Positions 10,676 through 23,333 of a stretch of 64,000 bases of DNA are shown in pieces. The first letter of the stretch is position 1; each line of letters starts with the position of its first letter. The position numbers and the translations under genes were made by a program. The notes beneath the pieces are model-generated. The model saw only the letters and a list, made by a program, of their open reading frames with translations. It did no database searches and was not told where the DNA came from. This DNA is from Deroplatys truncata. Taxonomy: Eukaryota > Arthropoda > Insecta > Mantodea > Mantidae. The stretch spans positions 102,467,488-102,531,487 of the forward strand of contig CM060984.1 in assembly GCA_030765065.1 (NCBI GenBank). Reading direction: 5' to 3'.

Positions 10676-13353
10676 TGGGAGATGAAAGTCTGTTGATAAT
10701 TATATGACAAGGAGAAGATAATTTTATTTGAAACTGTTGTCTGTTTCATCTGGTTCTTTAAGATAAACTGTCATTTTGTGATTTTGCTTTTAACATATTT
10801 GACATTAACTTTTTTTAACTTTAACTAAAGATGAAAGAAATCAGTTTTATATTTATGAATCTAGATGTTTCAAAATCCATTAGCCTAAGCATGTAATCCA
10901 GTGCTGTTTGTTCTCTCTAATTGCTTAGGAGTTAATTTGAATATAGCAGGTTGTCATGATGAAAGTATTTAGTTCAAAGCAACAGTGACCTGATTAAGCC
11001 CATGTTGATGAAGTTTCGATGTCACTCATTCTTTGTCAAGATATGGTTCTCTAGCATACAACTGCCTTTTTGTAGTTTCCATAGATTAACAATTTTGGAT
11101 TTGAATCAAGTAGAGGTACACAAGTATGCAATATGCTGTTCTGGGTTCTCAGGCTGATTTTCTAAGATGCAGTCTGACTATGATTTTAAAAATGGAATTT
11201 ACATATTTCACTTTTTTTTCTTCCAAATTGAGTGCCTAGACCTTGAAGGTTGTTGAAAAGCAATTAGATTAGATTAGCCCTTAGCTTTCTCTTTTATTTC
11301 ATAATGGTGCAGTATAACATACTAACGTTAGTATCTCAAACTCTGCTTAGCTCCTCATGCCTAAATATGGCTATCTCCTTTCAGGCAGTAGCACCATTTT
11401 CATTTTACTCTCAGTATACAGGCTGTTAGGAAATGTAAGAATGTAATATCTTGCAATGCTGTACTCCAACTACACATGTAGTTGATTTGTAGCTGTCAGT
11501 TGTAATACAAGCGGCTAACAATGAAATCTCTCATTTGAACCATTGTCATAAATTGTAATTGTAAGTAGATAAATCAGTAATTGGATGAATATGAAACTTT
11601 TCAAAGGATGCATTTACAGTTCTTATCTCTACATTCTCTCTGGCTATTCCTAAAATTTTGATGCATGGTGCACTGTACAGATTTGTCTGTATGCGAATAT
11701 AGACCTGACTAAATGCTGAGTTTACAGTATTTTGATTTTAGCACATGTTACTTTTTTAAAGCTGTAAGTAATTTCAGTGACGGACAATTGCAAGTTTAGC
11801 AGAAAAATTGTTATTAAGTTTGTAATTATGAAAGCTTGCTATAATTATAAAGTTTGCAAAATATCACTGCCAAATATTTTGTTTGTTTTCATTATTTCCT
11901 GCTTGTAATTAGGATATAGAACATTAAGTAATTACTCAAATCATAATAAAAGGCTACTAGCATTGTGATCTCAATATGTAAACCTGAAGATTCACTTGAA
12001 TACTTCATCAAAAATAATTTGGTTAACTGAAAATTCATAGAATGGATAAGATTGCAGAATAACTACTATTCTATAGAGTTGAAAAGTATGAAAGAGCTAA
12101 GGGGTTCTGAATTTGTAAACGAGTGAACAAAATGCACTGAATCATGTTTTGCTTTGATTTATAATGTAAAAACAGTAGATCTGCCGAGTTAAGGTATTAA
12201 TAACATTTAGATGCATTCAAAATGCTTTAATATATAAAGATCAAGAAATACTATAAATAGTTGTTGAATAAAATGCAGCAGTTAGTGTAAATACAGCAAA
12301 TAGTTGAACTTATATGTGAAACATCTTGGACAGAATATAAATTTGTCAAAGACTGTGATGACTTATGTATTCAGGATTGAGATAAGGTCAATGAGCTTGG
12401 ATAATGAAATTTTTGTGGTGAAATATTCACTGCCATAACCTCAGTATGTAGACAATCAGCAAATGTTAGAAGCAATGTGAGAAGAAAATAGCAATATGGT
12501 TACTTCAAAACCATGGTATTCTTACACCCTCGGAAATTGCTCTCTGAATTATATGCCTTTATTTTTGCACATTTTCATGGTGGCTCCTTAATGATGTACA
12601 TCAGAAAGGAATTGAGCACCAAAAGGAAACATTTTAACATTGGGTATTTGCTATATTCTTGCAACCTGATGAATTTAAAGTCATTTATTTTGATTTTTAG
12701 ATGCATTTGGAGATTGCTTTTCAAAACGGCTTTCTGCAAAAAGATAAAAATTTACTTTTTACAAATGTATACACATGTTTATATTCTTTTATGCTAGAAT
12801 GGTGCATCCTGTTTTGCAGAAGTTGCTTTTCTGTTGTAATAACCATTAAAGATTTGGTAGCTTTTTCAGAATTTCTGGTTTAGTTGTATTCAAGTCTTAC
12901 CATACTGATAAGTATCACTCATTCTTTGTTTTTTTTAAACATTGTTAGTCAGTCCCTCTGTTTCATTGTTTCGCTTTATTTGGTCTTTTAGAGAAAATAC
13001 TTAAGTAGTTTTAATTTCATACATCAACTGAACAATTGGTTTTATATAAGTTTCAAAAGCATGTAAAGGCTGTCTTAAGAAATGTTGCCCATTTTCTTAA
13101 ATTTCACTCTCTTGTTTCACTCTAACTCGTGTGCCATTCATAATGGATTTATCTTGTATCTATAGCAGGAAATTTTAGCATTTACCAAGTTGGGTGTTAA
13201 AGCTTGTCACTAAATGTGCTAATACATTGTTGATGCTATATGTTGGGCAACATATTCAAAGCCAATGGACAGCATTTATGGGACAGACCGTAGTTGATAG
13301 TTCAGAGGGTGAGATACACCTTTGTATATGTGTGTGCTAGGTAACTCACATCT
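10676..13353 (+). other. Probable Rassf 3' UTR and downstream sequence
   Basis: The sequence after the stop is AT-rich and CpG-poor, and no repeat was recognised in it. AATAAA signals occur at 11945-11950 and 12267-12272, giving plausible 3' UTRs of about 1.3-1.6 kb. Another good signal (AATAAA followed by a T-rich tract) lies near 18,516. Which one is used cannot be told from sequence. Confidence 0.4.
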
Positions 13354-13357
13354 TTAA

Positions 13358-13827
13358 CCCCTTCACTGTTATTGACCTATATCTAAAGGAGCAGATTGTC
13401 TTCTGTCGTTCTGTTTGGTTTCTTCCCTGTGATGACATTAGATGCTCTGGAGTGTGCTATCTGTCCTTTAAATAATCTATGTTTATGACTTTTACCCCAT
13501 TTTATTGCCATTATTTTGGATACAGATACAATTTTTTATTTAATGTTTACACAATGGAGTGTCCGTATTTATTGTAAGTATTGCATACTTCATTTGAATT
13601 TTCCTATAAGCTTGCTGGTTTAGCTAATGCTGACATGATTTCTATTTCTTTGAATTCCTGGTGGTGCAAAGAGGATGTGTACTGCACAGGTTTATCAGCA
13701 AAGGTAAAATGAGACGAGTGATATAATCATTACATCTCTCATATTGTATGTAAAGCATTCCACATAGAGCAAACAAGATAGCATGACTGAGTCACCACTG
13801 TGTGCAAAGAATGTAACAGTGAAAGGG
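13358..13827. mobile_element. piggyBac-like non-autonomous element (MITE)
   Basis: The element is bounded on both sides by TTAA (13354-13357 and 13828-13831), the piggyBac target duplication. The inverted ends are CCCCTTCACTGTTA on the left and CCCTTTCACTGTTA on the right (minus strand), one mismatch in 14. At 470 bp with no transposase frame it is non-autonomous. Confidence 0.8.
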
Positions 13828-13831
13828 TTAA

Positions 13832-14779
13832 TGAATAGAAACCTGTTATTTTTTGATAACCCAGAAACTACTGCTTTATTTTCATTAGTGGATCTAAAAT
13901 TTACATTTATGTGTCCCATGCTTTTCTATTCTTATGACAAGTTATCAGGTTGCAATATTAAGATTATTCTGGGACTGTCAGAACTGTTTTATTAATTGCA
14001 GCCTTGCTTCCCACAATGATCTCAGGTGTTTTGAAGAAGACTGTAGGGATAGAGTGAAAATGCAGAAATTGTCAGACTTTTTGTATTGTTGCATAACATG
14101 TTTGATATGAATCTCTGGTCTTCCCAAGAAAGTAAACAGTATACTATTAGACTAGATATATACGGAAAACCAGAGAGCAGAAATTGGACTTGCTGTGTGC
14201 CATAGGTAAATCTGCTGCTTGGAGTGTAGAAAATATTTTTATTTCAGATGTGCAGTTTGTGCCAGCAGCAACAAAATTTGGAAGCTGAAAATATAAGTCA
14301 GTGAAACATCTTGCCAAATGCACATTTTATTTCTTGTATGCTGGAAAAGTCATGAGAACAAAAGAAAAGAGAGGCAAAGTTTTGTTAATGTTATTTGCTG
14401 TAATAACTTTATCCTGTTAAAGAAATGGTTTTAAACACATTCTTTGTTAAATTGAAAGAAAGATAGCACTGTAAATGACTATGTTAGTTGAGGTAAACAT
14501 AACTGATATATCGATATCTTGTGAAATAGTGTGTTAAAGAAAATACATTTACGAATCTCTATATACTGACCCATGCATATGCTATGTTGCATCCCGCCAT
14601 TAATATTTGGAGTATGAGTATTCAGTGGTGTGAGCATCATACGTACGGAATTTATAGATTTATTATAGCAGTTAAACAAATTTTTCAGAGAGTTTGCTAC
14701 AGTATCTTACTAAGTAATTGTTTTCTCAAAGCAAATTCACCCTTTTAAGGTTTGGTGTATCATTCTAAAAGCAAGATAC
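13832..14779. other. No feature recognised
   Basis: AT-rich, CpG-poor single-copy-looking sequence with no convincing frame. Confidence 0.4.
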
Positions 14780-15045
14780 TAGCATGGGTAGCCAAGGTAA
14801 TTAAGGCATGGACTCATGCTTCATTAGGTCTGCAGTTCAAATCCAGGATTGTCCTCCCTAACTGAGTTTTCTTCCAGGTTTTCCTCCTCAGGAGGTACCC
14901 TAAACTTAGACCTGGAACATTTACTTTCCAAATTTCATTACCTAATTATCGTTTAACTTCATATATCATCAGTGTCCACCATTTGTGGTGCTGTATGTAG
15001 TAAAAATGGGCATTAAGCACTATTAAAAGAAAATAAAAAAACTTG
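14780..15045 (+). mobile_element. tRNA-derived SINE (old copy)
   Basis: A box A-like TAGCCAAGGTAATTAAG is followed about 40 bp later by a box B-like CAGTTCAAATCC, the internal RNA polymerase III promoter layout. A pyrimidine-rich body (TTTTCTTCCAGGTTTTCCTCC) follows, with an A-rich tail AAAGAAAATAAAAAA. The boxes are decayed. Confidence 0.65.
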
Positions 15046-15904
15046 TAGGTGACATTTTAAAGTGCTGATTTCTTACAAATTTTGGTGCTTGATGGAGCTA
15101 TGGATCTGTTTTGCCAATGTTTTTCTGTTATGTGCATTATTCTTAGACATGTTGAACCTTGCAAGGACCTTCTAATTGTGCTGCTCCAGTACTGCACTGT
15201 GGCAGCAGTGTTATATTTCAGATGCAGATCCTCAAAACAGGCTTCAGGCATGTTGATGCTAAATGTGGGATAACCTTTACGAGAAAATATAACATTTTTT
15301 TAATGATGAGAGGGGTTCTTGAGCAAATATGAAGTCTTACTGAACTTCGCTTATTTTAACTCTTTCAGAAGATCAAGAAAAAATACAGGATCTTTTTTAA
15401 TCACATGACAAAATAAGCGTGCTGCAATAATGAGCAGTATTATTTCTACATAAATCTGTTTGGTGCCCAAATGATACTTGATTTCAGGCCAGATTTTCCA
15501 CTGTTTGGAGAGATACTGTTTAGAATTCTATGCTTAACCCTCCCCATACAGCATTAGTTTGGGCCAGATTTAATAAAATTTAAAGCTTGCTCTAAAATTG
15601 AAAATATGTGCTATCTATGCCTGTTCATGTACATTATAAATAATATATTGTAAGTGATTCATGCCTGTCTTTATGCTGATTTTGAAAAGAATTCACTAAG
15701 TTGCTGGATGCAAAAATGTATTATCTGTTAAAAGCTCTATAATATAAACAATTTTTATTTATTTTTTTTACACACATAGGTTCACTCTAAGTAAGTTTTC
15801 TTTGTGATGAAGTTTGAAACACTTATCTGGATGGAAATTGGCTTGTCAATTAAAGTACTAGCATTGGTAATAACATGTAATACCTGTGAATCTAAGCACT
15901 CATC
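15046..15904. other. No feature recognised
   Basis: AT-rich background. Two overlapping short frames (15,057-15,273) on opposite strands show no domain. Confidence 0.4.
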
Positions 15905-16195
15905 ATTGTTGTCACTGTTGTCTTCCATGCTCTAGTTTCCGAGGTCGCAGGTTCAAACCCAGCAGAGGACGATAGATTTTTTTCGGGCATAAAAATCCTT
16001 AGCATGACTTCCTTCGGAAGAGAAGTAAAGCTGGTGGTCCTGTGTCATAGATTTATGGCAGTAAAAGAACCTCAAGCTTGCTAAAGAGGCCTCTGAGAAA
16101 AATTTCGGTCTTTCATGCCCAATATAGAATGGGACGCTAAGAACCTTAGTAGTTAAAGAGTTTCCATAAATAAAACTCAATTTAATTTTTAATTG
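15905..16195 (+). mobile_element. tRNA-derived SINE, 5' part decayed
   Basis: A good box B (GCAGGTTCAAACCC) lies at about 15,946-15,959, and box A is not clear. The body carries TTCCTTCGGAAGAGAAGTAAAG and ends in CATAAATAAAACTCAATTT, a typical SINE tail. It differs in body from the other SINEs in the window, so it is a separate family. Confidence 0.6.
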
Positions 16196-16456
16196 TTGTC
16201 ACTTCAGCCATCATTGCACTCAGCTTGCTGCAAAGCAGCTCCTATATTGCTTGCTATCTTCTTCTAAACCAAATAATTCAAAGTGAGAATAATAGTCATT
16301 GAATATTGAACTTATTTCACTATCTGTCAGTGTTTGTTTCAATGCCATCTTTTGAATATCATCCAAATGACTACAAAAGCAGAAACTACTCACACATGCA
16401 CATTTACAACCTCATAAACTTGTAGCTGGGAATCCACTTTAAACATGTTTTAACTG

Positions 16457-16693
16457 TTAATTTAGATTAATTATTGAATTGATTTGTGACACTACATCAC
16501 TTACTATATTTTGGAGAGGTTTATCCAACCACCACCAGGGATGATGCTGCCAGTTGACCAGAAACTGATGATGGGAGCAATTAGCTCCAGAAACATATTT
16601 TCTGTTTCAAAATATAATAAGTGATGTAGCATCACAAAGCAACTCAATAATTAATCTAAATTATTAATGCACATCACTGTCACATTGTGAGTT
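16457..16693 (+). mobile_element. Penelope-like remnant with long inverted arms
   Basis: Two 55-bp arms, 16459-16513 and 16608-16662, are inverted copies (50 of 55 match) around a 94-bp spacer that carries a hammerhead-like motif. Flanks share ATGTTTTAA-Y-TG (near 16,445 and 16,696), a possible aged target duplication. The plan, an inverted copy of the segment that follows the ribozyme, matches the element at 3889-4088, although the sequences are unrelated. Confidence 0.5.
16565..16606 (+). ncRNA. Hammerhead ribozyme-like motif, probably inactive
   Basis: CTGATGA (16565-16571) is followed by a stem II of T-A plus GGAGC/GCTCC with one bulged G and a 5-nt loop. GAAAC then follows at 16590-16594, and a possible short stem III ACA/TGT ends before GTTT. 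These are the two conserved boxes and stem II of minimal type I hammerheads found in Penelope-like elements. Stem I does not pair convincingly, so self-cleavage is doubtful. Confidence 0.45.
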
Positions 16694-16699
16694 AAATGT

Positions 16700-19099
16700 T
16701 TTAATTGGCTACGAGTGGCATCCAGGAATACTGCTGACATCTGATGATTATGCAAAGCATTAGATAGATCCAGCCACAAATGCTCAGTTGGTAACTAAGT
16801 TTTCCTCATCTCTGGAAGCTTGCGGTTATGCCTGGATTCTGACTGTGAAGGCTTAATGGTGCTTCAGTGGAACTGCTGTGTATAATTTGCTGTAACAGAG
16901 AGGGGTACAATATACCTTGTATAGATTACACAATTATAGTGTGAGACATTTGAAAATTGAACAAAAGTGAGACATGGTATAACCATGGGCATTTTAGGTT
17001 TATGGGACATGCCTCCTTCCAGTGCTTTTGTAATTTAAATTTATTCAGTAGCATATCTCTGCATTATTTATCATTTATTCTTGGTGCTTGGATCTACATT
17101 ATTGTTTCTAAAGACATTTGATCCTATCAGCATAAAACAGATAATTTATTATTTTCTTATATGTATACTAGTTGGCTTACCCTACATTATATAGGTGGGT
17201 TTGTGTAGCCTTCTCAATACTTTAAAAACCCAATAGGTAGCAGAAAATACTTAGATTTCTGACCTAAACATTTATGTTGTTATAATGATGTAAGAAACAA
17301 TGTTAATGCTCATAAAATATCAGTAGGGGGAGGGAATTGGAGGTATTTTAAAATATTCTGAGAGAAGTTTCATACCATTTCTGACTTCTGTAATGTACCA
17401 TGTATAATCAAAGGTAGGAAGGGGGAATCAGAATGTTCTCTGTTTTAGTTTATTGCAATTTGGCCCTGCAGTTATTAGTGTTGGCCCAGGCTGTACATTT
17501 GTAGTGATGTTAAACTTGTTCCTTTCTCTTGCATGCCCTTAACAAAGGGTGAATTGTATGCTGTCTCAAATGATGTCAGTGTAGATCAGCATTAGATTAG
17601 TTACCCAACTACATTACATTTTTATACTTTTTTATTATTCTGTAATGTAAAAGTTTATGAATATATTTTCTTTTGTAATGTATTTTATTGTCACTCTGTT
17701 TTAACATTTATGTAAAAGTAATGTAAACATAATGTACTGCATTAAGGATTAGCGATAATGACTGATGTCAAAATGAAGCTGTGATGTTGGCACTACTGTA
17801 AATACGAAGCAACGTGGCTCCAGTTGAGAGTTATATTTTATAGAATGTGTTAATTCTATACCAAAAAGCCCATATTTGCAGTGAAATACTCTGTATCCTT
17901 AGCCCATTTATTAATTATTCATTAATAAGCATTTATGAATGTGACCTTGGGAATATTGATAAATTCTTTTTTACAGATTATCTTCATATTTTCTAAAGTT
18001 TTCGAATGAAGGAATGATGCAAGCATTAATATTCGTAATTATTTGTAAAGCATTTGTCATGTTTTAAAAAGCTTGTCATTGCAGCAACCTTGTAGGAAAC
18101 ATTGAAATTAAAGTGATAAATTTAAAATGGCTTAGTGGTTAATTATATATTGTGGGGAAGAGGTAATTATTTAAGAATTTTTATTAAAAAGTGCAGAGGA
18201 TCAGCACACAATTTGCCTTAATGAAATGCTGTTTAAACTACTTTTTATCCAGTTTTATACTAATTTCTCAGGACCAAAAGTTAGTTTGAAAATAATGTTG
18301 CACATTGTAAACGTAAGCTAGAAAATATAAGTTGTTAATGATCACTATTACATGAGTTATTCTGAGCAGCTTTGCAAATATCACAGCTTCATTTTGTGTA
18401 TTGATTTGCATCATTCCACTCAGCATTTTATCAACAAAGTATGCTTAAGTTTGCAGCATTGTATGTGTGTTATCAGTAATTTAATGTTGCATTCTTAATT
18501 GCTGTTTGTTTTGCAAATAAATGAGGCTTTGTATTTTTTACATACTAAAGGATAAATAAGTATGACATTTTTGTTTGTTTATGGTGCTTACCTTTGATTA
18601 TGTTGTTTATGTTCACATCACTAATCACTTGGTAGTTAATGGACTGGTCACCAACATCTCATTACATATAGTAATCACTGCATGTTATCTCATCTTTTTT
18701 GTTTTAAGCTGTTTAGTAAAATGAATATTTTAGAATCACATCATATTGTGATTGTAGAGGGCAAGTATTTTATTAATTATATTGAAGTTTTATTATATTA
18801 TGTTTAAAATGACTATTATAGGCATTATATGGTAGATATTACATGTTAAGCAACAAATCCTCTCTCTTTGTTAAGGTATTTAAAGGAGATTCTTGCAGTA
18901 CCATAAATATGTTGTGTCTTCGTGTTGGGGCAAGCTTTCTATTATGTAACATTCATTTTCAGAGCACAATGCATTGGGAAAGCCAAATAGTTAAAGTGGA
19001 AACTCCATGCATACATGAGAGAATCTCAAACTCAAGTTGTATTTATTTTACTACTTCAGAACAGAAATAAGATGATGATGATGGATATACACATATACA
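16700..19099. other. No feature recognised; CpG-poor AT-rich sequence
   Basis: No frame or repeat can be supported. CpG is nearly absent (3 in 17,041-18,000 by hand count). A polyadenylation-like AATAAA lies near 18,516, in a GCAAATAAATGAGG context followed by a T-rich run. Confidence 0.4.
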
Positions 19100-19101
19100 T
19101 A

Positions 19102-19859
19102 CAGTATAACCTTAGTTATAATGTAATCTTAGTTATTTGTTTTGAAAGGGAGACAACTAAAATAATGTATAAATGAGAAAATGTAAAAATGAATTTTGTA
19201 ATAGCACTAAAATGTTTTATTAGATTGTTACTCAAACCAATAATGCATTAAGTAATATAAGAAAGCATTAAATGAAGCAAACACCACATAAATAATAAAC
19301 ACAAGACACTGTTTAGGTTACTTACTTGCATGCCAGTTACTGTTGTAATTAATATATATATTCAGAGTATTGGTGCCTTGTGATGGTTTAAAATAATTAT
19401 GATTTTTTTTTTTTTTCCCCTCCTTTGATTTTCCTCACAGTTATACAGTAGTCGATTGTGTGCATTAAGCACAGAGGTTCTATCATCATTTAGGCTTTGT
19501 GATGATAGAAATCATTGCGAACTTTCAAGAGCTTGAATGCACACCAGGAACACTTATCTTTTATGCCTACTTCTTCATTGTTGTCATCAAATGCAAAACT
19601 GGTGAAGAACAACCTCACCCAACTGTATTGTTAACACGTGCGCACCAGTAATACATTCTAAAAATATAGATACCGCGCCCAACATTCATAATATATCTTA
19701 ATGTAGCAGAAATACAACATGTAAATGAGTAAGTAAATGTGACATATTAATGAGGAAAGGTATAATTGAGCTTTAATGGATAAAGTTTAGTGCCTAAAAA
19801 ATTTAACATATATCTGCGAAAAACTTAGAAATGAATAATGTATAAGTGAGGTTTAACTG
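19102..19859. mobile_element. pogo/Tigger-type non-autonomous transposon
   Basis: TA dinucleotides flank both ends (19100-19101 and 19860-19861). The ends are CAGTATAACCTTAGTTATA and, on the minus strand, CAGTTAAACCTCACTTATA (15 of 19). The CAGT-start and TA target are those of the pogo/Tigger group. The 758-bp interior has no transposase frame. It is a different family from the Tigger at 5920. Confidence 0.65.
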
Positions 19860-19861
19860 TA

Positions 19862-21090
19862 TGTATATAATTATGCCTAAATATAGACTTGTCAAACTGC
19901 CAGACTGGACATTGATTTCTGTGAACAGTTGAATAGATGAAGGTTGGTTCTATCCATGATTGGTCACTTGATAATGAAATAGTCAGTAATATATGAAATG
20001 TTTGTGCTATAGTAAATGAGTACAATAACTAGAGGCACAAAATCTTTCTACAAGTTAATATATTTTTCTAAAGTGGAGGTTATTATTTCTGAAAAGTTAT
20101 ACTTTTACATTTTAAAATGGTTCTTCAGAATTTTGAAGTATTGGTTTTATTATGATAAACAGTACCGTTTTTAATACTAGAGCCATATATCATAGAAAAC
20201 AAATTTTGGAAAATTTGCTGCTGTTTTATCTTTATAATTTATTTGTTGAAACTTATTAGAAATTTCAAGCAATTTTGACATAATGTATTATGCTTCTAGT
20301 TTTTAAATTCCAATAAACTTTTTTCATTTTATCGCAATTCTAATTATTCTGCTTCTTATCTGTTCATGTTGAAGTATTGAACAGCAAAAGAATATTACAT
20401 TTTGAGAGGATTTGCTGCTTATTTTAACAGTGTTCTGATATTAATGATATTGAAGCATTTATTTAATTAATTTGAATATTTGGTCCTGTTAAGTGGCAGC
20501 TAAGTGATTTTGATAACCTTCTTTCTTAAGAACCACATTTAATCAATCATACAGGGTCCTTCTACCATCAGGGCCTTGTTTATGAATGGGAACAATGGCA
20601 CATGAACTTAAAGTAGCAGTTTGCAATAAAATTAAGTTTACTTTTATGGAACAGTTTTTTTAACCTAAGCAAGATAAGATTTATTGCATATCTGTGTGAA
20701 GCATGTTTTTCAAGCTGCTGGTTTGCATTGAAGTTACAGTAAGTAGATTAAAGAGAAGAAGTTGTATTATAAAACAATTGGAATCCATATGCATGTGTGT
20801 ATGTGTGCGTGCATGCGTACTACACACCACTTTTTTTTTCCAGAAGGAGCAACAATAGGAGAAAGCAATGATGGGTTGTTGTTTCATGTTTGAAATAAAG
20901 CTGCTTACACACCCCAAAGACTCAAAGTGCAGCTGAAGAAAGTCAACAGAAATGCTTTTAAACCCAAAAAAGCAATTGGTTGTATGTTCGGAATCAATTC
21001 ATTTTGAATCTATTAAAAAGGTGCTTCATGCAACAAATAGAGTACCTAAGAAAATAAAAATTGGTGCTTACAAAAAGGAGGAACTTAACA
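19862..21090. other. No feature recognised
   Basis: AT-rich; a short GTGTGTATGTGTGCGTGCATGC-like tract lies near 20,795. Confidence 0.35.
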
Positions 21091-21139
21091 CATGAAACTT
21101 TTTGACATTAATTTTGGTGAGACAACTATACATTCTTCC

Positions 21140-21196
21140 TGCATATACATTGGGAAGACTGAGAGAATGCTAGAAATCCATCTTAAAGAGCATTTC
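21140..21196 (+). pseudogene. Possible GIY-YIG endonuclease scrap of a Penelope-like element
   Basis: The frame reads CIYIGKTERMLEIHLKEH, which matches the (C)xYIGxTxRxLxxRLxEH core of the GIY-YIG nuclease domain at the C-terminus of Penelope-like reverse transcriptases. Only about 19 codons are recognisable; no reverse transcriptase motif was found upstream. It could be chance resemblance. Confidence 0.35.
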
Positions 21197-21208
21197 ATCA
21201 TATTTTCA

Positions 21209-21233
21209 ATAATAATAATAATAATAATAATAA
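21209..21233 (+). repeat. (AAT)n microsatellite
   Basis: About eight AAT units, directly after the GIY-YIG-like scrap. Confidence 0.9.
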
Positions 21234-21239
21234 AAAATC

Positions 21240-23333
21240 TGCTATATCAGCACACTTCTACAGGGTGTCTACTGATACTGAAAATATACTTTAATTTTTT
21301 TTTTTTTACGTACTGGATGTACTGAAATTATACTGGAATTAGTGATTACATACTGAAAAATTGGATGACATATCCATATAATATTGATTTAGTTCAGATT
21401 GAATTTTTGGGTGATTGGTTCTTGGTAAGTCTGGTTAATCGAATAAGTATTTTTTGAGTGTTATTGTTTTGCATGATAGTTTATTTTCTTAATTTATCTA
21501 ATTTATGTGTTTATCTATATACAAATGACTCGCATTCGGATAATCTTTCATACCTAAATTTCTTTTTACAGGCTATATAACGTTTCCAGAATTTTGAAGA
21601 TTGTTGCGGGGCAGGCTAAGATTAGAAATACAAAATATACTGATATTTCATTCCCATTTCTGTGAATATCGGAGAATTTTTGGTTCATTGTTATGAATAG
21701 CATAAGAGGAAATTTTATAAGATTACAGTTCTAAGGGGGTATAGGATGAGAATTCAGCTTAGAAAATATTTTAGATCATAAAGAGTACAGAAAATAAATT
21801 CAATTAAATCGTCATTTGAGATATAAAAAACAACACCTGTGCAACATTGGGTATGGCAGCAAGTAATAAACACAGCTTCATATTATGGCTGTGGAAACAA
21901 TAAAACCAGTAATGATGTTAAGCTGGTCGCAACATGCACTTGAATGGTGCTGCATTTTTACTGTAATATGACTCAATGCAGTACTGGAATTTTGTCAAAA
22001 CTCAGTTTTGAAAATACTGGAAATATACTAGAATTCTAAACCTTCAAGGCTGGTTCTTGGAGAAAAACCAGATTAGCAGAGAGATTAAATTGCATAAACT
22101 CTACAATAGAGCCATTGATCTTAGCACATGGCAGAACATCTATGTAAAGAAATTTGAGGAAAATTTAATGAATTTCAACATCCCAGAAGATATTGTAATG
22201 TTTAATTTTACCAAGCATCCACCAGGAGCGTCTTGAGTTCCCACACACAAGATTCACATGAGGTCAGCAGTTGACAAGCAGCTGACAATGCAAAAAACAT
22301 CCTCGCAGGTATGAAGTGTTATTGAATCAGGAAGAGTGTGTCTCACAAAATTAAAAGTGATGTTTCTTTATTCTTTAAACCTCCTGATGAGAGTTCAATT
22401 AAAAAATGCTCTTCTATCTACACTTGAAAGGGGTCATTTAAAAAACAATAGCAAATTGCAATGATGCAACAAAGTTATCGAAAGCATATGTCATTCTAAA
22501 AGGACTATTTGCCAAGGATAATCCTACGGTGGCAGGGACAAAAAGTATTGAAAACAATGTGTTGCTAATTCCTTAGGAATAGCTTATGGCTCAGATAAAT
22601 CTGTGAACAGCAATTGCTTAAAGGAATAGAATGACTGTATTCTCATATGTGGTGTATGAAATGGACTGTAAAAGGGCAGTAAACTACATTAGATATCACA
22701 GTTATCTATTGTTTATTAGTGATAAGTTTTGGCTACTCATTCTGCACTGAATGCAGGTAGCACAATTAAATCAAACTCCAATTTAGGCTATGGCAACAAT
22801 CAGTGATACTGATGCCACTGGCCTATATAAAGATCTGTACTATTTTGGAAACATTACAACATAAAGATATGAGTGTAAAGCAAAGATTGCATAGGTAAAA
22901 ATCCTGTATTATAGCTAAAGTTTTTAGTTTTATTGCCGACTGCTACTTTAAGATGGGTGCAACATACGGTACTTCAAAACTCAGGTTCACAAAAATTTAG
23001 TTCAGGAAAAACTCACAAATTAAAGTATACAGTATTAGTGTTGTAAATCAAGGACATTTGTATACAAAGGTGAAAAATTTAATGGTTCCTAAGCAGTTCA
23101 AAATAATTTTAGAGACTTTACTTTATGAAGGAATGATTTAAACGTTCAGCCTTTTGGAACTCCAGCTGCTGTCATTGTTTTCACATGTGCTTTTAATCCA
23201 TAAGGCAGGGAAAAGAAGTAAAGGAAACATAACATCTCAGGTTTTTTAAGATCTGATAGAAAAATGTACATCTGTTTAGCAAAGAAAACTTTGTGCAACA
23301 TTTTGAGAAACACTTTTTCTACTATATTCCGGT
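21240..23333. other. Unclassified; possible decayed repeat
   Basis: The word TACTGGAA/ATACTGAA recurs near 21,245-21,350 and 21,970-22,035, beginning at CAGGGTGTCTACTG. This hints at an old DNA element, but no matching far end was found. The rest shows nothing. Confidence 0.25.

Noticed and set aside
21250..22040. DNA transposon starting CAGGGTGTCTACTG
   Set aside because: No matching inverted end or target duplication could be found; only loose TACTGGAA repeats.
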